Source: Lachnospiraceae bacterium (lineage in GTDB: Bacteria > Bacillota > Clostridia > Lachnospirales > Lachnospiraceae). From it: DNA of 64,000 nt. The position numbers were made by a program, and so were the translations under genes. The notes beneath the pieces were generated by a model. It made no database searches. It was not told the DNA's origin and was given only the letters and a program-made list of their open reading frames with translations. How positions within the stretch are numbered: the stretch's first letter is position 1; the number at the start of each line of letters is the position of its first letter. Where the stretch lies: positions 77,315 through 141,314 of the forward strand of contig CAADTT010000136.1 in the NCBI GenBank assembly GCA_900752065.1. Direction: 5' to 3'. Shown here in pieces: positions 25,308-34,287 of this stretch.

Positions 25308-27221
25308 ATGAAGAACATAGCGGTTTTAGATCAGAATACGATTGATAAGATTGCGGCGGGCGAGGTCATTGAGCGCCCGTCATCCATTGTGAAAGAGCTG
25401 GTGGAAAACGCCATTGACGCAGGAGCAAATGCCATTACCGTGGAGATCAAAGAGGGAGGAATTTCTTTGATCCGGATCACCGACAACGGGGAGGGGATTG
25501 AAGCCTCGCAGGTGCCGCTGGCATTTCTGCGCCACGCCACCAGCAAGATCTCAAAGGTAGAAGATCTTCTGAATGTGGCATCCTTAGGCTTTCGGGGGGA
25601 GGCTCTTTCCAGCATCGCTGCTGTCTGCCAGGTGGAGCTGATCACAAAGACGGCGGGAAGCCTTACAGGAGTGCGCTATCTGATCGAGGGCGGAAAGGAA
25701 AAGGGACTGGAGGAAATCGGCGCACCGGAGGGAACGACCTTTCTGGTGCGGAATATTTTCTACAATACGCCGGCCAGAAAAAAATTCCTGAAAACACCTA
25801 TGACGGAGGCCGGGTATATCAGCAATCTGATGGAGCGTATGGCCATGTCCCACCCGGAGATCGCCTTTAAATTTATCAATAATAACCAGACGAAGCTTCA
25901 CACATCAGGAAATGCGAACCTGAAGGATGTGATCTACGGCCTTTACGGGAGAGATATCGCGTCGAATCTGGTGGAGATCCATACGCAGGCCGGGGATGTC
26001 GCCATCGACGGATTTATCGGAAAGCCTGTAATCTCCAGGGGAAACAGGAATTACGAAAATTATTTTATCAACGGACGGTATATCCGAAGCAGCATCATCG
26101 CAAAGGCCATCGAGGACGGCTATAAAACCTTTATGATGCAGCATAAATATCCCTTCACGGCGCTGCATTTTTCTATTGATGGGAGGCTTCTGGACATTAA
26201 TGTGCATCCTACGAAGATGGAACTGCGCTTTGCAGATAACCAGGGCATGTACCAGCTCGTGCAGGATACGGTAAAGCAGGGGCTTTCCCACCGGGAGCTG
26301 ATCCCCGTGGTGTCCGTAAAAGAAGAAAAGAAGACGGAGGTTCCCCAGATGAAACGTCCGGTTTCCGTGCCGGAGCCTTTTGAGAAGAAAAGAAGGGAGC
26401 AGTTCGGGGAAGAACGGGCGGCCTATAAGACGGAGTGGAACAGCGGGCAGGCGATCCCGGTGCCGAAGTCACTGGAAGAATTTATAAAAAAGGGAAAAAC
26501 AGATGAGGCGGCTGCAGGCACCCCGGGGGAACCGGAACAGGTGATGAAGCCCTATCTGACAGAGAAAAAGCCGGGAACGCTGGCGAGGGTGTCGGCACAG
26601 CAGCTTAACCTCTTTGAAGATAAGCTGCTCTCCAAAGAGCATATCAGGGAACACCGCCTGATCGGACAGCTCTTTGACACCTACTGGCTGGTGGAATTTC
26701 ATGAAAAACTTTATATTATCGACCAGCACGCGGCCCATGAAAAGGTGCTCTACGAACGGACGATGAAAAGTCTGGAAAACAAAGAATTTACTTCCCAGCA
26801 GCTTTCTCCGCCCATGATCCTGACCTTAAATATGCAGGAAGAGGCACTGCTTTCCCAGTATATGGAGCATTTTACGAGGCTGGGATTTGAGATCGAACCC
26901 TTCGGAGGGAAAGAATACTCAGTGAGCGCGGTTCCGGCAAATCTGTATGGAATTGCCCAGAAGGAGCTGTTTCTTGAGATGCTGGATGGTCTGGCGGAGC
27001 AGACGGGGCGTGTGCAGGCGGAGATGATAAATAAAAAGATCGCTTCCATGTCCTGCAAGGCGGCGGTAAAGGGAAATCACAGAATATCTGCGCTGGAAGC
27101 GGAGGCGCTCATTGGCGAGCTGCTGTCTCTGGAGAATCCCTATAACTGCCCGCATGGAAGACCGACGATCATTTCGATGACAAAGTATGAGCTGGAGAAA
27201 AAATTTAAGAGGATCGTGTAA
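25308..27221 (+). CDS. mutL: DNA mismatch repair endonuclease MutL
   Basis: The protein has 637 residues. The N-terminal GHKL ATPase has IDKIAAGEVIERPSSIVKEL, DNGEGI and GFRGEALSSIAAV. The linker at about 340-440 is charged and poorly conserved. The C-terminal domain carries DQHAAHEKVLYE, the metal-binding endonuclease motif found in MutL of bacteria that lack MutH and Dam, with supporting late cysteine and histidine motifs (SCKAAVKGNH, CPHGRPT). It therefore nicks the strand itself during mismatch repair. The ATG follows AGGTGGTGATTCCCAG. Confidence 0.97.
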   Translation: MKNIAVLDQNTIDKIAAGEVIERPSSIVKELVENAIDAGANAITVEIKEGGISLIRITDNGEGIEASQVPLAFLRHATSKISKVEDLLNVASLGFRGEALSSIAAVCQVELITKTAGSLTGVRYLIEGGKEKGLEEIGAPEGTTFLVRNIFYNTPARKKFLKTPMTEAGYISNLMERMAMSHPEIAFKFINNNQTKLHTSGNANLKDVIYGLYGRDIASNLVEIHTQAGDVAIDGFIGKPVISRGNRNYENYFINGRYIRSSIIAKAIEDGYKTFMMQHKYPFTALHFSIDGRLLDINVHPTKMELRFADNQGMYQLVQDTVKQGLSHRELIPVVSVKEEKKTEVPQMKRPVSVPEPFEKKRREQFGEERAAYKTEWNSGQAIPVPKSLEEFIKKGKTDEAAAGTPGEPEQVMKPYLTEKKPGTLARVSAQQLNLFEDKLLSKEHIREHRLIGQLFDTYWLVEFHEKLYIIDQHAAHEKVLYERTMKSLENKEFTSQQLSPPMILTLNMQEEALLSQYMEHFTRLGFEIEPFGGKEYSVSAVPANLYGIAQKELFLEMLDGLAEQTGRVQAEMINKKIASMSCKAAVKGNHRISALEAEALIGELLSLENPYNCPHGRPTIISMTKYELEKKFKRIV

Positions 27222-27225
27222 CGCT

Positions 27226-28176
27226 ATGAAAAAACCATTAATTATTCTGACCGGACCCACGGCTGTGGGAAAAACGGAATTATCCATCCGTCTGGCCAGG
27301 CTGGTGAACGGAGAGATCATTTCTGCGGACTCCATGCAGGTCTATAAGCATATGGATATCGGTTCTGCGAAGATCAGGCAGGAAGAGATGGAGGGTGTGC
27401 CCCATCATCTGGTGGATGTGTTCGAGCCGGATGAGGAGTTCCATGTGGTACGGTTTCAGGAGTGCGCCCGCCGCTGCATGGAGGAGATTTACGGGCGGAA
27501 GCGGATTCCCATTCTGGTTGGCGGAACGGGTTTTTACATTCAGGCAGTGCTGTATGATATTGATTTTACAGAGAACGGCGGAGATGACAGCTACCGGAAA
27601 GGGCTGGAAGCGCTGGCGAAGGAGAAAGGGAATGAAGTACTGCATCAGATGTTGAGAGAAGTGGATGCCCCTTCTGCCGAACAGATCCATGCGAATAACG
27701 TAAAACGTGTCATCCGGGCGCTGGAATATTACCACGAGACAGGGGAGCCGATCTCCAGACACAACGAGCAGGAACGGCAGAAGGAATCCCCTTACAATTT
27801 CGCCTATTTTGTACTGAATGACAGGCGTGACAGGCTCTATGCGAAAATCGACGCAAGAGTAGACGGAATGCTTCAGGATGGACTGGTGGAAGAGGTTCGG
27901 GCATTGAAGGAAAAAGGATACACGAAGGACATGGTTTCCATGCAGGGTCTGGGCTATAAGGAGATTTTAAGTTATCTGGATGGCGAGTGTACGCTGGAGG
28001 AAGCAGTCTATATTTTAAAGAGAGATACCCGCCACTTCGCCAAACGGCAGCTTACCTGGTTTCGAAGGGAACGGGAGGTGTGCTGGCTGGACAAAGAGGC
28101 GTTTGCATACGATCATGAGAAAATATTAGAAAGGATGGCGGAAGTCCTGAGAGAAAAGGAGATTCTGCCGGTATAG
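27226..28176 (+). CDS. miaA: tRNA dimethylallyltransferase
   Basis: MiaA transfers a dimethylallyl group to A37 of tRNAs that read UNN codons, making the substrate of MiaB. Of 316 residues, the P-loop is LTGPTAVGKTELSIRLA, followed by ISADSMQVYKHMDIGSAK and the substrate-binding HHLVDVFEPDEEF, VGGTGFYI and QGLGYKEI. The start at 27226 lies 4 nt after the mutL stop; a longer start at 27187 would overlap mutL. The arrangement miaB-mutS-mutL-miaA is common in Firmicutes. In many relatives hfq follows; here it does not. Confidence 0.96.
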   Translation: MKKPLIILTGPTAVGKTELSIRLARLVNGEIISADSMQVYKHMDIGSAKIRQEEMEGVPHHLVDVFEPDEEFHVVRFQECARRCMEEIYGRKRIPILVGGTGFYIQAVLYDIDFTENGGDDSYRKGLEALAKEKGNEVLHQMLREVDAPSAEQIHANNVKRVIRALEYYHETGEPISRHNEQERQKESPYNFAYFVLNDRRDRLYAKIDARVDGMLQDGLVEEVRALKEKGYTKDMVSMQGLGYKEILSYLDGECTLEEAVYILKRDTRHFAKRQLTWFRREREVCWLDKEAFAYDHEKILERMAEVLREKEILPV

Positions 28177-28181
28177 GAGCT

Positions 28182-29468
28182 ATGGAAATAATAGAGAACA
28201 GTTACCGGGAACTGGGAATCAGCGACGCGGTATTTCATTATGGTCAGACGATCGAGAAGGAGTTAAAAGAACGTTTTGAAGAAATTGACGCTACGGCAGA
28301 ATACAATCAGTTAAAAGTGATTCAGGCCATGCAGAAATGTAAGGTAAGCGCGGAGTGTTTCAATGCAAGCAGCGGTTACGGCTATAACGACCTGGGACGT
28401 GACAGGCTGGAGGAAGTCTATGCGGCAGCTTTTCATACGGAAGCAGCTCTGGTGCGCCCCCAGATCACCTGCGGGACACACGCACTGGCACTGGCGTTAC
28501 TGTCAAATCTCAGACCGGGGGACGAGCTTTTGTCAATCTCCGGAAAGCCTTATGACACGTTGGAGGAAGTCATCGGCATTCGTCCGTCAAAAGGTTCCCT
28601 GGCAGAGTATGGTATCACCTACCGGCAGGTGGATCTACTGGAGGATGGGAGCTTTGACCTTGAAGGAATCCGGGCAGCCATCACGCCGAAGACAAAGCTT
28701 GCCTGCATCCAGCGCTCTAAGGGGTATCAGACACGCCCGACCCTTTCGGTAAAGAAGATCGGGGAGGCGATTGCCTTTGTCAAGAGCATCCGGCCGGACA
28801 TCCTCTGCATGGTAGATAACTGCTACGGGGAATTTGTGGAGCGCATAGAACCCTCCGATGTGGGGGCGGATATGACGGTAGGCTCCCTGATCAAAAATCC
28901 GGGAGGCGGTCTGGCGCCCATCGGCGGATACATCGCCGGAACAGAAAGCTGTATCGAGAATGCGGCATACCGCCTGACCTCACCGGGACTGGGGCGTGAG
29001 GTGGGAGCATCTCTCGGTGTGATGCAGTCCTTCTATCAGGGATTTTTCCTGGCGCCGACCGTAACGGCGGGAGCGCTCAAAGGAGCCGTGTTTGCGGCAA
29101 ATATATTTGAAAAACTGGGCTTCCCAGTGGTTCCGAACGGCTCGGAGAGCCGCCATGACATCATTCAGGCAGTGACCTTCGGATGTCCGGAGGGCGTGAT
29201 CGCCTTCTGCGAGGGCATCCAGGCGGCCGCTCCGGTGGACAGCTATGTGACGCCGGAACCCTGGGCCATGCCGGGATATGACAGCGACGTGATCATGGCG
29301 GCAGGCGCTTTTGTACAGGGGTCTTCCATCGAGCTTTCTGCCGACGGTCCTATCAAGCCGCCTTATGCGGTATATTTCCAGGGCGGACTGACCTGGTATC
29401 ATGCAAAGCTTGGGATTTTAAAGGCGCTGCAGAAATTACTGGATGCGGGGATCACAAAGCTTCCGTGA
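28182..29468 (+). CDS. PLP-dependent methionine gamma-lyase family protein (YnbB / aluminium-resistance type)
   Basis: This is a 428-residue fold-type I PLP enzyme of the family long annotated as aluminium resistance protein. Seen: ASSGYGYNDLGRDRLEEVYA, the cofactor-contacting RPQITCGTHALALAL, the Asp of MVDNCYGEFVE, and GSLIKNPGGGLAPIGGYIAG, whose lysine should form the Schiff base. The substrate is unproven; distant similarity to cystathionine and methionine gamma-lyases suggests sulfur amino acids. It follows miaA by 5 nt, as ynbB lies near miaA in B. subtilis. Confidence 0.86.
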   Translation: MEIIENSYRELGISDAVFHYGQTIEKELKERFEEIDATAEYNQLKVIQAMQKCKVSAECFNASSGYGYNDLGRDRLEEVYAAAFHTEAALVRPQITCGTHALALALLSNLRPGDELLSISGKPYDTLEEVIGIRPSKGSLAEYGITYRQVDLLEDGSFDLEGIRAAITPKTKLACIQRSKGYQTRPTLSVKKIGEAIAFVKSIRPDILCMVDNCYGEFVERIEPSDVGADMTVGSLIKNPGGGLAPIGGYIAGTESCIENAAYRLTSPGLGREVGASLGVMQSFYQGFFLAPTVTAGALKGAVFAANIFEKLGFPVVPNGSESRHDIIQAVTFGCPEGVIAFCEGIQAAAPVDSYVTPEPWAMPGYDSDVIMAAGAFVQGSSIELSADGPIKPPYAVYFQGGLTWYHAKLGILKALQKLLDAGITKLP

Positions 29469-29579
29469 TCGTTTTGCCGTATGGGAAGCCAAATATTTTG
29501 GCACGATCAAAATTTAATGACATGCATAGCAGAGGGATTTCAGTCCGGGCTTTTGAGGGACAGGGAGGAGGAGACTGCC

Positions 29580-30794
29580 ATGAAAAAAATAATTATAGTG
29601 GGAGCAGGCGCTTCCGGAATGATGGCTGCGATCGCTGCGGCGAGGCAGGGCGCTTCCGTGACCGTTCTTGAAAGAATGGAAAAAGCAGGGAAGAAGCTTC
29701 TGATCACCGGAAACGGCCGATGCAATCTTACCAATAAAGATCTGTCCGTAAAAAATGCCTACCGGGGAGCCGGAGAGGATTTTGTGAAGCAGGTGCTGGG
29801 ACAGTTCCACATGGAGGACACGCTGGCTTTTTTTCGGGAACTGGGGCTTTTGACCAGGGACAGAAACGGATATGTCTACCCATACACCGATCAGGCGGGG
29901 ACCGTTCTGGAGCTTTTGCTTCAGGAAATCCGGAGGCTGAAGATAAAGATGAAATACGGGGAAAAGGTAACCGGGATTCAAAAGACGGAAGCGGGCTTTC
30001 AGGTGCAGACAGCTACCTGGAGCTATTCCTGCGATAAGGTTATCTTATGCGCCGGGGGAAAGGCAGCACCCCAGACAGGCTCTGATGGCAGCGGCTATGA
30101 ACTGGCAGCGGCCTGCGGCCACAGCTTAAAACCGGTATATCCGGCGCTGGTGCCGCTGAAGGCAGGCGGGAATCTTCCCCGTATGCTATCCGGAACCCGG
30201 AATCAGGCAGTTCTGTCTCTCGAAATCGACGGAAAGATCAGGCATCGGGAGGAGGGCGAGCTGCAATGGACGGATTACGGTGTTTCGGGAATCGTAGTCT
30301 TCCAGCTCAGCAGGTTCGCAGCGGAGGCTCTGGCAAAAAAGAAGAAGGTGCGTCTCCATGTGGATCTGATGCCGGAGTACACGGCGGAAGAGATTGAAAA
30401 GATGTTTGTGCAGAAAGAAGAGAGGTTTCCGGAGGAAACGGCACAGGAGCTGCTGGCAGGTCTCTTGAAAAAGAAGACTGCCGCCGCACTCGTAAAAACA
30501 GCAGGAAAAAAGGCACGTGCCGAAAAAGGGCAGGTTTTTTACCGGGCTGCTCTTTCTTTTCTCAAGGATCTGACTCTTGAGATCACCGGAACAAAATCCT
30601 TCGATATGGCGCAGGTGTGTGCAGGCGGGATTCCGGCGGAGGAAGTTTCTGCGAAAACACTGGAGTCTTTGAGAATGCCGGGACTTTACCTGGCAGGAGA
30701 ATTGCTGGATGTGGATGCTATCTGCGGAGGGTACAACCTTCAGTGGGCGTGGTCCAGCGGCTATACGGCAGGATGCCGTGCGGGGAGAGAATAA
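29580..30794 (+). CDS. HI0933-family FAD-dependent oxidoreductase
   Basis: The protein has 404 residues from ATG 29580, which follows a very strong GGGAGGAGGAG site; a frame-open extension back to 29481 has none. The Rossmann FAD motif is VGAGASGMMAAIAAARQGAS, followed by the family signature KLLITGNGRCNLTN, CAGGKAAPQTGSDGSGYELA and, near the end, GELLDVDAICGGYNLQWAWS. Members are soluble flavoproteins of uncertain substrate; one relative, BaiN, has been linked to bile acid reduction in gut clostridia. Calling this one BaiN would be over-reading. One base separates it from another flavoprotein gene. Confidence 0.88.
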   Translation: MKKIIIVGAGASGMMAAIAAARQGASVTVLERMEKAGKKLLITGNGRCNLTNKDLSVKNAYRGAGEDFVKQVLGQFHMEDTLAFFRELGLLTRDRNGYVYPYTDQAGTVLELLLQEIRRLKIKMKYGEKVTGIQKTEAGFQVQTATWSYSCDKVILCAGGKAAPQTGSDGSGYELAAACGHSLKPVYPALVPLKAGGNLPRMLSGTRNQAVLSLEIDGKIRHREEGELQWTDYGVSGIVVFQLSRFAAEALAKKKKVRLHVDLMPEYTAEEIEKMFVQKEERFPEETAQELLAGLLKKKTAAALVKTAGKKARAEKGQVFYRAALSFLKDLTLEITGTKSFDMAQVCAGGIPAEEVSAKTLESLRMPGLYLAGELLDVDAICGGYNLQWAWSSGYTAGCRAGRE

Positions 30795-30795
30795 A

Positions 30796-32391
30796 ATGAT
30801 TCGTATCGGACAGTTAAAATTAAAAGTATCCCATACGCCGGAAGAACTGCGGCAGGGAATTTTAAAAGCTTTAAAGATAAGAGAAAACGACCTGATTTCC
30901 TGGACGATCGCAAAGCGTTCCATTGATGCCAGAAAAAAGCCGGATATCAAGTTCGTATACACGATAGACGTGAAAGTAAAAGAACAGGAACGGGTGCTGA
31001 AACGCGCCGGGTCCGCAGCAATACAGAAGATGGAAAAGAAAACCTACCGTTTTCCAAAGCCGGGAACAGACAGGCTTTCCCATCGCCCTGTTATTATCGG
31101 TACGGGTCCCGCAGGGCTGTTCTGCGGTCTGCTTCTGGCAAGGGCAGGCTATCAGCCTTTGCTTCTGGAGCGTGGAGAACAGGTGGATGAAAGACAGAAA
31201 AAGGTAGAAAACTTCTGGCATACGGGAAAGCTGGATGAGAATTCCAATGTGCAGTTCGGCGAGGGCGGTGCGGGGACCTTTTCTGACGGAAAACTGAATA
31301 CGGCGGTAAAGGACGCTACGGGCAGAAACCGCTATGTTCTGGAAAGCTTCGTAAAAGCCGGAGCGCCTGAAGAGATCCTGTGGCTGAACAAACCCCATAT
31401 CGGCACGGACATCCTGCGGGATGTGGTAAGAAATATCCGGGAAGAAATCATAAGCCTTGGCGGAGAAGTACGCTTCCAAAGTCAGATGACAGATATCCGG
31501 ACAGAGAAGGGCAGAGTCACCGGGATCGAGATCAATCATAAAACCTGGCTGGACTGCGAGGTTTTGGTACTTGCCATCGGACACAGCGCCAGGGATACCT
31601 TTGAGATGCTGAACAGAAAGCCAATAGCGATGGAAGCAAAAGCTTTCGCCGTGGGCGTGCGGATCGAGCATCCCCAGTCCATGATCGACCTTTCCCAGTA
31701 CGGAAGAGCGAGAGGGGACGGACTTCCGGCGGCAGACTACAAACTGACAAGAAAGCTTGGAAATGGCAGGGGATTTTATTCTTTCTGTATGTGTCCCGGC
31801 GGCCATGTGGTCAACGCTTCCTCGGAAGCGGGAAGGATCGCTGTAAACGGAATGAGCTATCATGCCAGAAGCGGTGAAAATGCTAACAGCGCTATGGTAG
31901 TGACCGTAACTCCCGCAGACTACGGAAGCAGCGATGTTCTTGCCGGGATGCGTTTTCAGAGACGGCTGGAGGAAGCTGCTTATCAGGCTGGAAACGGCAA
32001 CGTCCCTGTGCAGCTTTTTGGAGATTTCTGTCAGGGAACAGCCAGCACAGGTGCGGGAGATGTGGCACCGAACATAAAGGGGACTTACACCTTTACAGAC
32101 CTGAGGCCCTGTTTTTCACAGGAACTGTATGAATCCCTGAAGACCGGAATCCTCGACTGCGGGCAGATCATCCGGGGCTTTGGCCGGAAAGATGCCCTTC
32201 TCTCCGGTGTGGAGAGCCGCACCTCCTCCCCGGTAAAAATTCCCAGAAATGAAGAACTGCAAAGCTCTGTATCCGGTCTGTATCCCTGCGGTGAAGGCGC
32301 CGGATACGCCGGAGGAATTACCTCTGCGGCTATGGACGGATTAAAAGTGGCGGAGAAAATCATAAGCTGTTACAGTTCAGTCAGGGGCTGA
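30796..32391 (+). CDS. Uncharacterised FAD-dependent protein (COG2509 type)
   Basis: The 531-residue protein starts at ATG 30796, one base after the upstream TAA. The N-terminal 90 residues form a small domain (IGQLKLKVSHTPEELRQGI, IAKRSIDARKKPDIKFVYT) that is typical of this family. The FAD motif is IIGTGPAGLFCGLLLARAG, followed by NVQFGEGGAGTFSDGKLNT and the closing VESRTSSPVKIPRNEELQ and YPCGEGAGYAGGITSAAMDG. The reaction is not known. Pairing with the HI0933 flavoprotein is common in clostridia. The last codons form one arm of a strong hairpin (32369-32399). Confidence 0.86.
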   Translation: MIRIGQLKLKVSHTPEELRQGILKALKIRENDLISWTIAKRSIDARKKPDIKFVYTIDVKVKEQERVLKRAGSAAIQKMEKKTYRFPKPGTDRLSHRPVIIGTGPAGLFCGLLLARAGYQPLLLERGEQVDERQKKVENFWHTGKLDENSNVQFGEGGAGTFSDGKLNTAVKDATGRNRYVLESFVKAGAPEEILWLNKPHIGTDILRDVVRNIREEIISLGGEVRFQSQMTDIRTEKGRVTGIEINHKTWLDCEVLVLAIGHSARDTFEMLNRKPIAMEAKAFAVGVRIEHPQSMIDLSQYGRARGDGLPAADYKLTRKLGNGRGFYSFCMCPGGHVVNASSEAGRIAVNGMSYHARSGENANSAMVVTVTPADYGSSDVLAGMRFQRRLEEAAYQAGNGNVPVQLFGDFCQGTASTGAGDVAPNIKGTYTFTDLRPCFSQELYESLKTGILDCGQIIRGFGRKDALLSGVESRTSSPVKIPRNEELQSSVSGLYPCGEGAGYAGGITSAAMDGLKVAEKIISCYSSVRG

Positions 32392-32399
32392 ACTGTAAC
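32369..32399. terminator. 12-bp perfect inverted repeat spanning a stop codon
   Basis: GTTACAGTTCAG (32369-32380) and CTGAACTGTAAC (32388-32399) flank a 7-nt loop. The TGA stop of the COG2509 gene lies in the right arm. There is no following T-run, so it may be a Rho-assisted or 3'-protecting hairpin, or an operator for the radC promoter 44 bp downstream. Confidence 0.5.
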
Positions 32400-32442
32400 C
32401 ATAAGCGCCTATTGAGGTCACAAAAATTTAAGATTAATCCTG

Positions 32443-32471
32443 TATACATTGTTTTCTTTTTGTGCTAAAAT
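32443..32471 (+). promoter_or_regulatory. Promoter of the radC-mre cluster
   Basis: TATACA (32443-32448) and TAAAAT (32466-32471) lie 17 bp apart, and the -10 box carries a TG extension (TGCTAAAAT). It is 63 bp before the radC ATG. It is the only good promoter-like site in the 142-bp gap after the flavoprotein gene. Confidence 0.5.
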
Positions 32472-32533
32472 GAACGGTGTTTATAGTGCGCTATAATATT
32501 TTTTGCCGGGAGAGGGCATTATAGAACGTCATT

Positions 32534-33238
32534 ATGAATGATAAATTAACGATGAAAGAGCTTCCTGCTGCGGACAAGCCTTATGAAAAATGCATGACCT
32601 ACGGCTCTGCAGTCCTTACCGACGCGGAGCTTTTGAGCGTCATCCTGCGGACAGGGGCAAAAGGAACCCCGGCGCTTGAACTGGCAAAGAATATTTTAAG
32701 TTCTGCCTATGGAGAAGAGGGAATCCTGGGACTCCATCGGCTGACTATTCCAGATTTGATGAAGATTCATGGAGTAGGAAAGGTTAAGGCTGTTCAGATT
32801 CAGTGCATCCTGGAGATGTCCAGAAGGCTGGCCAAGAAAAAAGCGGAGGAAGCCCTGTACTTTAACGATCCGTCCACGATAGCTGCATATTATATGGAAG
32901 ACTTCCGGCATAGCGATCAGGAGCAGATGATCCTGATGATGTTGAACACGAAAAACAGGCTTCTGGGAGAACAGATGATATCAAAAGGTACGGCAAACGC
33001 ATCGATGATCTCACCGAGAGAAATCTTTCTGCAGGCTTTGCGCTATCACGCCGTCACGATCGTGCTGGTCCATAATCACCCCAGCGGTGATCCATCTCCC
33101 AGCAGAGATGATCTGCTGTTTACGAAAAGGGTGCAGAAAGCCGGCATGCTTCTTGGAATTGAACTGCTGGATCATATCATTATCGGAGACCGAAAATACA
33201 TGAGCTTCCGGGAGGGACTTCTTCTGGAAGACGAATAG
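32534..33238 (+). CDS. radC: RadC / YsxA family JAB-domain protein
   Basis: The protein has 234 residues. The N-terminal helix-hairpin-helix part reads LLSVILRTGAKGTPALELAK and KIHGVGKVKAVQIQCILEM. The C-terminal JAB/MPN metalloprotease-like domain carries the metal ligands in VLVHNHPSGDPSPSRDD. Despite the name, a DNA repair role is not well supported. In many Firmicutes it stands directly before mreB, as here (10 nt). The start is uncertain: ATG 32534 has only a distant GAGAGG, and a start at the Met seven codons on is possible. Confidence 0.92.
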   Translation: MNDKLTMKELPAADKPYEKCMTYGSAVLTDAELLSVILRTGAKGTPALELAKNILSSAYGEEGILGLHRLTIPDLMKIHGVGKVKAVQIQCILEMSRRLAKKKAEEALYFNDPSTIAAYYMEDFRHSDQEQMILMMLNTKNRLLGEQMISKGTANASMISPREIFLQALRYHAVTIVLVHNHPSGDPSPSRDDLLFTKRVQKAGMLLGIELLDHIIIGDRKYMSFREGLLLEDE

Positions 33239-33248
33239 AGGAATGCAT

Positions 33249-34256
33249 ATGCTGTTTCGAAAAATCTGCGGAGTTGATCTGGGAACAGATACTATCAAGA
33301 TCTGCGATAAAAATGAAAAAAAATATGTGTGTGAAAAAAATATGATAGCCATCCGGGACAAGGTAAATGTCATTGCCATCGGGCAGAAGGCGTATGAGAT
33401 TTACGAGAAGGCCCCGGTAAGTGTGGAGGCGGGAAGTCCCATGCAGCACGGGACGATCGCGGATGTGAAAAATCTGGAAATCGTGCTGATGAGGCTGCTG
33501 AAGCGGTATTCAAACCTTCTGTCAAAGCATCCGGATATCATTATCACGATACCAGTGGGAATCAGCGAGCTGGAGAGGATGGCTTTCTATCAGCTCCTGA
33601 CAGGCAGCATCCGTGCAAAGAGGGTAGCCCTGATCGAGAATGGGCTGGCGGACGGTGCGGGGCTTGGAATGCCGATCCTTCATCCTATGGGAAATATGGT
33701 AGTGAATATGGGAGCATCCACGACGGATATCGGCGTCATATCAGAAGGTAAGATTATTGTTGGAAAGCGTCTGGGAATTGGTGGATATCAGCTTGACGAA
33801 GAGATCATCACCATCGTCAGGCGGCGGTACGATCTGAACATTGGACACCGGACGGCAGAAATGCTTAAAAACAATCTGTCCTATGCGCTCCGGGGCGTTC
33901 CCAGGCAGATGAAGGTATATGGCATCCATGCGGTGACAGGGCTGCCCGTGGCGGCGGTCGTTTCTTCTGAAGATGTGAATGATGCGATTGAAAGTTCTCT
34001 GAGGGAGATTGCAGAGTCGGTAAAGACGACTCTGGAGCGGACTCCGCCGCAGCTTGCATCAGATATTCATAAAAACGGCGTATATCTGACCGGCGGTGTT
34101 TCTCTGATTCCAAACTGTGCAGAATATATCGGGAAGCACCTGGAAGTTGCGACGTACAATGTGCCGGAACCGATGGCTTCCACAGCGAGGGGACTGGTTC
34201 GGATCATGAATGACCCGGAGCTCAGAAAGCTTACTTTTTCGGTGAAAGAGCTGTAG
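33249..34256 (+). CDS. mreB: Divergent MreB-like actin homologue
   Basis: Its place before mreC and mreD and its actin fold identify it as MreB, which guides wall elongation from the membrane's inner face. It has 335 residues from ATG 33249; ATG 33243 is too close to the AGAGGA site. Phosphate-1 is GVDLGTDTIKI rather than the usual GIDLGTANT. Phosphate-2 reads VVNMGASTTDIGVIS, with Asn153 where other MreBs have Asp, and Ala-Ser where they have Gly-Gly. The adenosine motif is LTGGVSLIPN. These changes suggest altered nucleotide handling. Whether a second, canonical mreB exists elsewhere cannot be seen. Confidence 0.85.
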   Translation: MLFRKICGVDLGTDTIKICDKNEKKYVCEKNMIAIRDKVNVIAIGQKAYEIYEKAPVSVEAGSPMQHGTIADVKNLEIVLMRLLKRYSNLLSKHPDIIITIPVGISELERMAFYQLLTGSIRAKRVALIENGLADGAGLGMPILHPMGNMVVNMGASTTDIGVISEGKIIVGKRLGIGGYQLDEEIITIVRRRYDLNIGHRTAEMLKNNLSYALRGVPRQMKVYGIHAVTGLPVAAVVSSEDVNDAIESSLREIAESVKTTLERTPPQLASDIHKNGVYLTGGVSLIPNCAEYIGKHLEVATYNVPEPMASTARGLVRIMNDPELRKLTFSVKEL

Positions 34257-34287
34257 GGTGAAAATTAGATCATAAAGAGGAAGTTTC

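Noticed and set aside
29580..30794. Identification as the bile acid reductase BaiN
   Set aside because: HI0933-family proteins are widespread and similar; no other bai genes are present.
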